From: an uncultured Oscillospiraceae bacterium
GTDB lineage: Bacteria > Bacillota > Clostridia > Oscillospirales > Oscillospiraceae
Direction: 5' to 3'
NCBI GenBank assembly: GCA_934591635.1
Contig: CAKTPI010000012.1
Location: forward strand, 1 to 45,900
Length of the DNA: 45,900 nucleotides
Shown here one piece after another: positions 44,108-45,900 of this stretch; position 1 is the first letter of the stretch, and every line of letters starts with the position of its first letter. Below the pieces are notes generated by a model. The model did not search any database and was not told the DNA's origin. It was given only the letters and a program-made list of their open reading frames with translations. Both the position numbers and the translations under genes were made by a program.

Positions 44108-44136
44108 ATTATAGCATGTTTCTTTGTACTTGTCTA
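44108..44136 (-). promoter_or_regulatory. Promoter of the Cys-rich/lipoprotein operon
   Basis: Minus strand TAGACA, 17-nt spacer, perfect TATAAT; leader of about 75 nt. Confidence 0.75.
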
Positions 44137-44612
44137 TCCTACTTACTTGGCCGGACAAGCAAAAACAGCTTTCAAATATTCAGAGGTTTTTATCTCTGTA
44201 AATGATGTACTGCTTATGGAAAGGGATTCCACTGTTCATTGGATGGTGAACAACTAATTGTAACCATGCAATAGCGAACGGAACGGTGAGCGCAGTACAC
44301 AGATTGCAGAAGCGCGGAAAAATGGACAAAATTATCGTTTCAGCAAACTTCTTCCCTATCCTCACAAGGATTGGTTTAAGTGAGGGATTTCTGACTACTT
44401 TTCTGAAAGATGACATCTCAGAAGTGCCCTTATGAAACGGGTTGGAAATCGGCATTTAACTGACGTATGAGCTGTACTTGTGCAAGGGCATGGACGCATC
44501 ATTGACCCTGATTTTTACGTTGCGCACAGGTAAGCTAATTCCGGATTATCGACCTTAAATCGTACAAAATCCATCCTATCCATCTACCATCAACAAAGGC
44601 AACTGCAAAAGC
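44137..44612. other. Gene-free stretch
   Basis: No start, motif or conserved frame was recognised on either strand. It separates the low-GC Cys-rich operon from the GC-rich solute-binding lipoprotein. Confidence 0.4.
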
Positions 44613-44650
44613 AAAGGGGCATGTGCCTTAATGACACATACCCCTTTTGT
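44613..44650 (-). terminator. Terminator downstream of the solute-binding lipoprotein gene
   Basis: AAAGGGGCATGTG pairs with CACATACCCCTTTT (one mismatch) around an 11-nt loop. It lies about 95 bp past the stop of the minus-strand gene. Confidence 0.6.
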
Positions 44651-44746
44651 CAGCAACCCTTGTCCGGCAACTGCCATAGTATTTGTTTCTCAAAACCTGT
44701 CTTATGGACAGCTACCCCAGGGCGGTCATTTTTGCGTTCTCCGGTC

Positions 44747-45676
44747 TCAGCCAAAGGCGGCGAGGCTCCTTCTGGCGGCGTTCAGACCGCCGTCCGGAAG
44801 GGAGACGAAGTCCTTTGCCCCCAGCAGGGCCTCCCTCTGCCCCTCCGGCAGGCGCGAGACCGCCGCCTCCAGGGCCAGGGCAAAGGCCCGGCTCTGAAGG
44901 GCGGCATCCTCCCGGACGGCGGCCACCTGGGCAACGATGCCCTCGGTCTCCGCCAGGAGGGACAGCTTCTCCGTCCGAAGCCCTGGCTTCAGCGGCAGGG
45001 CGTCGATGTCCCCGGCCTCCGCCGCCTGCAGCAGGGCGTCCCAGTCGTCGTAGACCGTGACCTGGGGGAGGTCGGCAATGCCGTTGTCCTCATAGTTGTC
45101 ACAGAGCCAGAGGTCCAGGCAGCGGTACCCCGCCCGGCTCTCCTGCCCCAGGACGCCCCAGCGGGCGTGGGCAAGCTCCTCCCAGCTGGGGTCGGTCCGG
45201 GCGGCCAGCCGCCGGCCGTAGTCGGTGCCGGCGGTGACGATCTCCGCCCGCTCCCCGGGGACCAGGGTGCTGACCGCGCGGTCCGCGTCGGCATCCCCTT
45301 GCTCCGGGGCCATCGGCTCCCCGTCCGCCAGAATGGCCAGCCCGCCGCCGGCGCGGAGGAAGTCCTCCGCCGGCAGGAAGGCCAGGTCCACCCCGCCCTC
45401 CGCCAGGGCCTGGGCTGTGGCCGCCGGGGAGGGGGAGAAGCTCAGCTCCACCCGCCCGATCTCCACGCCCAGGGCCGCCATGGCCTCCGGCAGGGAGTCC
45501 GCGAAGGCCCGGGCCGCGTCGGCGTCGCCCCCGGCGGGGAGCTCCAGGGCCAGGGTCCCGATGACCACGGGCTCCTCCGGGGCCTCCTGGGACGAGGCGC
45601 TTCCGCTCTCCCCGCGGCTTCCGCAGCCGGTGAGCAGCAGCGCCGCCAGCGCGGCGGCAAAGACGCGGCGTTTCAT
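44747..45676 (-). CDS. PhnD/SsuA-type solute-binding lipoprotein
   Basis: 309 residues. The lipobox is LLLTGC after MKRRVFAAALAALLL; a Ser/Glu-rich linker follows. The mature part fits the periplasmic-binding-protein type 2 fold of the PhnD class: VIGTLALELPAGGDADAARA, GGVDLAFLPAEDFLRAGG, WGVLGQESRAGYRCLDLWL. It probably binds phosphonate, phosphite or a related oxyanion for an ABC transporter; no permease or ATPase lies in the window. Codon use is extremely GC-rich at third positions, unlike its neighbours, which suggests recent transfer. ATG 45676 was chosen since AGGAGG lies 7 nt upstream; the ATG two codons earlier is only 1 nt from it. Confidence 0.75.
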   Translation of the reverse strand: MKRRVFAAALAALLLTGCGSRGESGSASSQEAPEEPVVIGTLALELPAGGDADAARAFADSLPEAMAALGVEIGRVELSFSPSPAATAQALAEGGVDLAFLPAEDFLRAGGGLAILADGEPMAPEQGDADADRAVSTLVPGERAEIVTAGTDYGRRLAARTDPSWEELAHARWGVLGQESRAGYRCLDLWLCDNYEDNGIADLPQVTVYDDWDALLQAAEAGDIDALPLKPGLRTEKLSLLAETEGIVAQVAAVREDAALQSRAFALALEAAVSRLPEGQREALLGAKDFVSLPDGGLNAARRSLAAFG

Positions 45677-45759
45677 GGGCATCCCTCCTCGGCATCGTTT
45701 TCTCCCATCTTACCAGCTTCCGCCGCCGGGGGCAACGGAAAAACCGCGAAAATTCCCTC

Positions 45760-45788
45760 TTCCCTTTTGACGCAAAGGGTGCTATACT
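45760..45788 (+). promoter_or_regulatory. Extended -10 promoter at the right edge
   Basis: TGC-TATACT (45780-45788) is an extended -10; the -35 (TTCCCT) is weak. The start point would fall near 45795, at the first hairpin of the leader. Confidence 0.55.
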
Positions 45789-45794
45789 ACCCAG

Positions 45795-45881
45795 CGACAG
45801 GTGCCATCTCCCTGTCCAAGCGTCCGGAAACGGGCGTTCGTTCGGCGATCTCCCCCAGCGAAGAACCAGATGGGACGCCGT
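45795..45881 (+). ncRNA. Candidate structured leader RNA with a pseudoknot
   Basis: GACAGG (45796-45801) pairs with CCTGTC (45811-45816). The loop between them holds CCATCT (45804-45809), which is exactly complementary to AGATGG (45868-45873). GGCGT (45833-45837) and ACGCC (45875-45879) could pair next to it, and GTTC/GAAC inside. This fits an H-type pseudoknot 5' to a gene beyond the window. No known riboswitch class matched from memory. It could be a riboswitch, a leader or chance pairing. Confidence 0.4.
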
Positions 45882-45900
45882 TCTCTAAACAAAAAAATGG

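Noticed and set aside
45795..45900. Cobalamin or fluoride riboswitch
   Set aside because: GACAGGTGCC resembles the start of cobalamin switches, but the GGGAA-GGTG core and the GCCACTG box are missing; the fluoride core does not match either.

Overview
The window looks like chromosomal DNA of an anaerobic, GC-rich gut Clostridium relative (Bacillota, Clostridia, probably Oscillospiraceae/Ruminococcaceae). The reasons are strong AGGAGG-type ribosome binding sites, sigma-A promoters with 17-18 nt spacers, separate Fhs, FchA and FolD one-carbon enzymes, DapH-type lysine/peptidoglycan synthesis, a TndX/TnpX-like large serine recombinase, DUF6809 and DUF1576 genes, and no respiratory genes. Genus-level placement is inference.

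Layout. 1-3275 (+) is a tightly overlapping operon: end of a RibU riboflavin transporter, a nitroreductase, a flavin-split-barrel/ferredoxin fusion, a zinc-type macrodomain ADP-ribose hydrolase and an ADP-ribosylating class M sirtuin. A flavodoxin with a damaged start and a 53-residue membrane protein follow (3343-4229). 4236-8514 (-) is a MoxR-DUF58-transglutaminase operon. 8555-14262 (+) carries a ParB/Noc-like protein, an exported leucine-rich-repeat protein, an OmpR/histidine kinase pair, dapH and a 49-residue Cys/Gly-rich membrane peptide. 14369-24892 (-) carries a carboxylesterase, a sodium symporter, a secreted protein, a DUF1576 membrane protein, the formate operon fhs-fchA-folD-formate channel, and tmk. 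25052-31502 holds two glycosidases (GH31, and GH3 with inverted domains) around a membrane pseudo-hydrolase.

31600-37045 is accessory DNA: LysR, flavodoxin and membrane-protein remnants, a MarR gene with an operator-like palindrome, then a lower-GC segment with an unrecognised 550-residue protein carrying a HEPN-like R-x4-H motif, a 37-residue hydrophobic peptide encoded just upstream of it, and DUF6809. The segment ends at an initiator tRNA-Met. 37216-39541 is core again (D-Ala-D-Ala carboxypeptidase, NifX-FKBP fusion). 39600-44650 is a second accessory block: a frameshifted large serine recombinase with its small partner, a 20-bp perfect palindrome, a lipoprotein and a Cys-rich protein of unknown function. 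The last genes are a much more GC-rich solute-binding lipoprotein and, at the edge, the start of a transcript that can fold into a pseudoknotted leader.

How it fits together. The formate operon imports formate and charges it onto tetrahydrofolate up to methylene-THF. The first operon couples flavin supply and flavin/Fe-S redox proteins to reversible ADP-ribosylation. The HEPN-like gene with its upstream peptide, and the sirtuin operon without a nearby GcvH-L substrate, are the best candidates for poorly described biology. All functions are inferred by reading; no database search was run.
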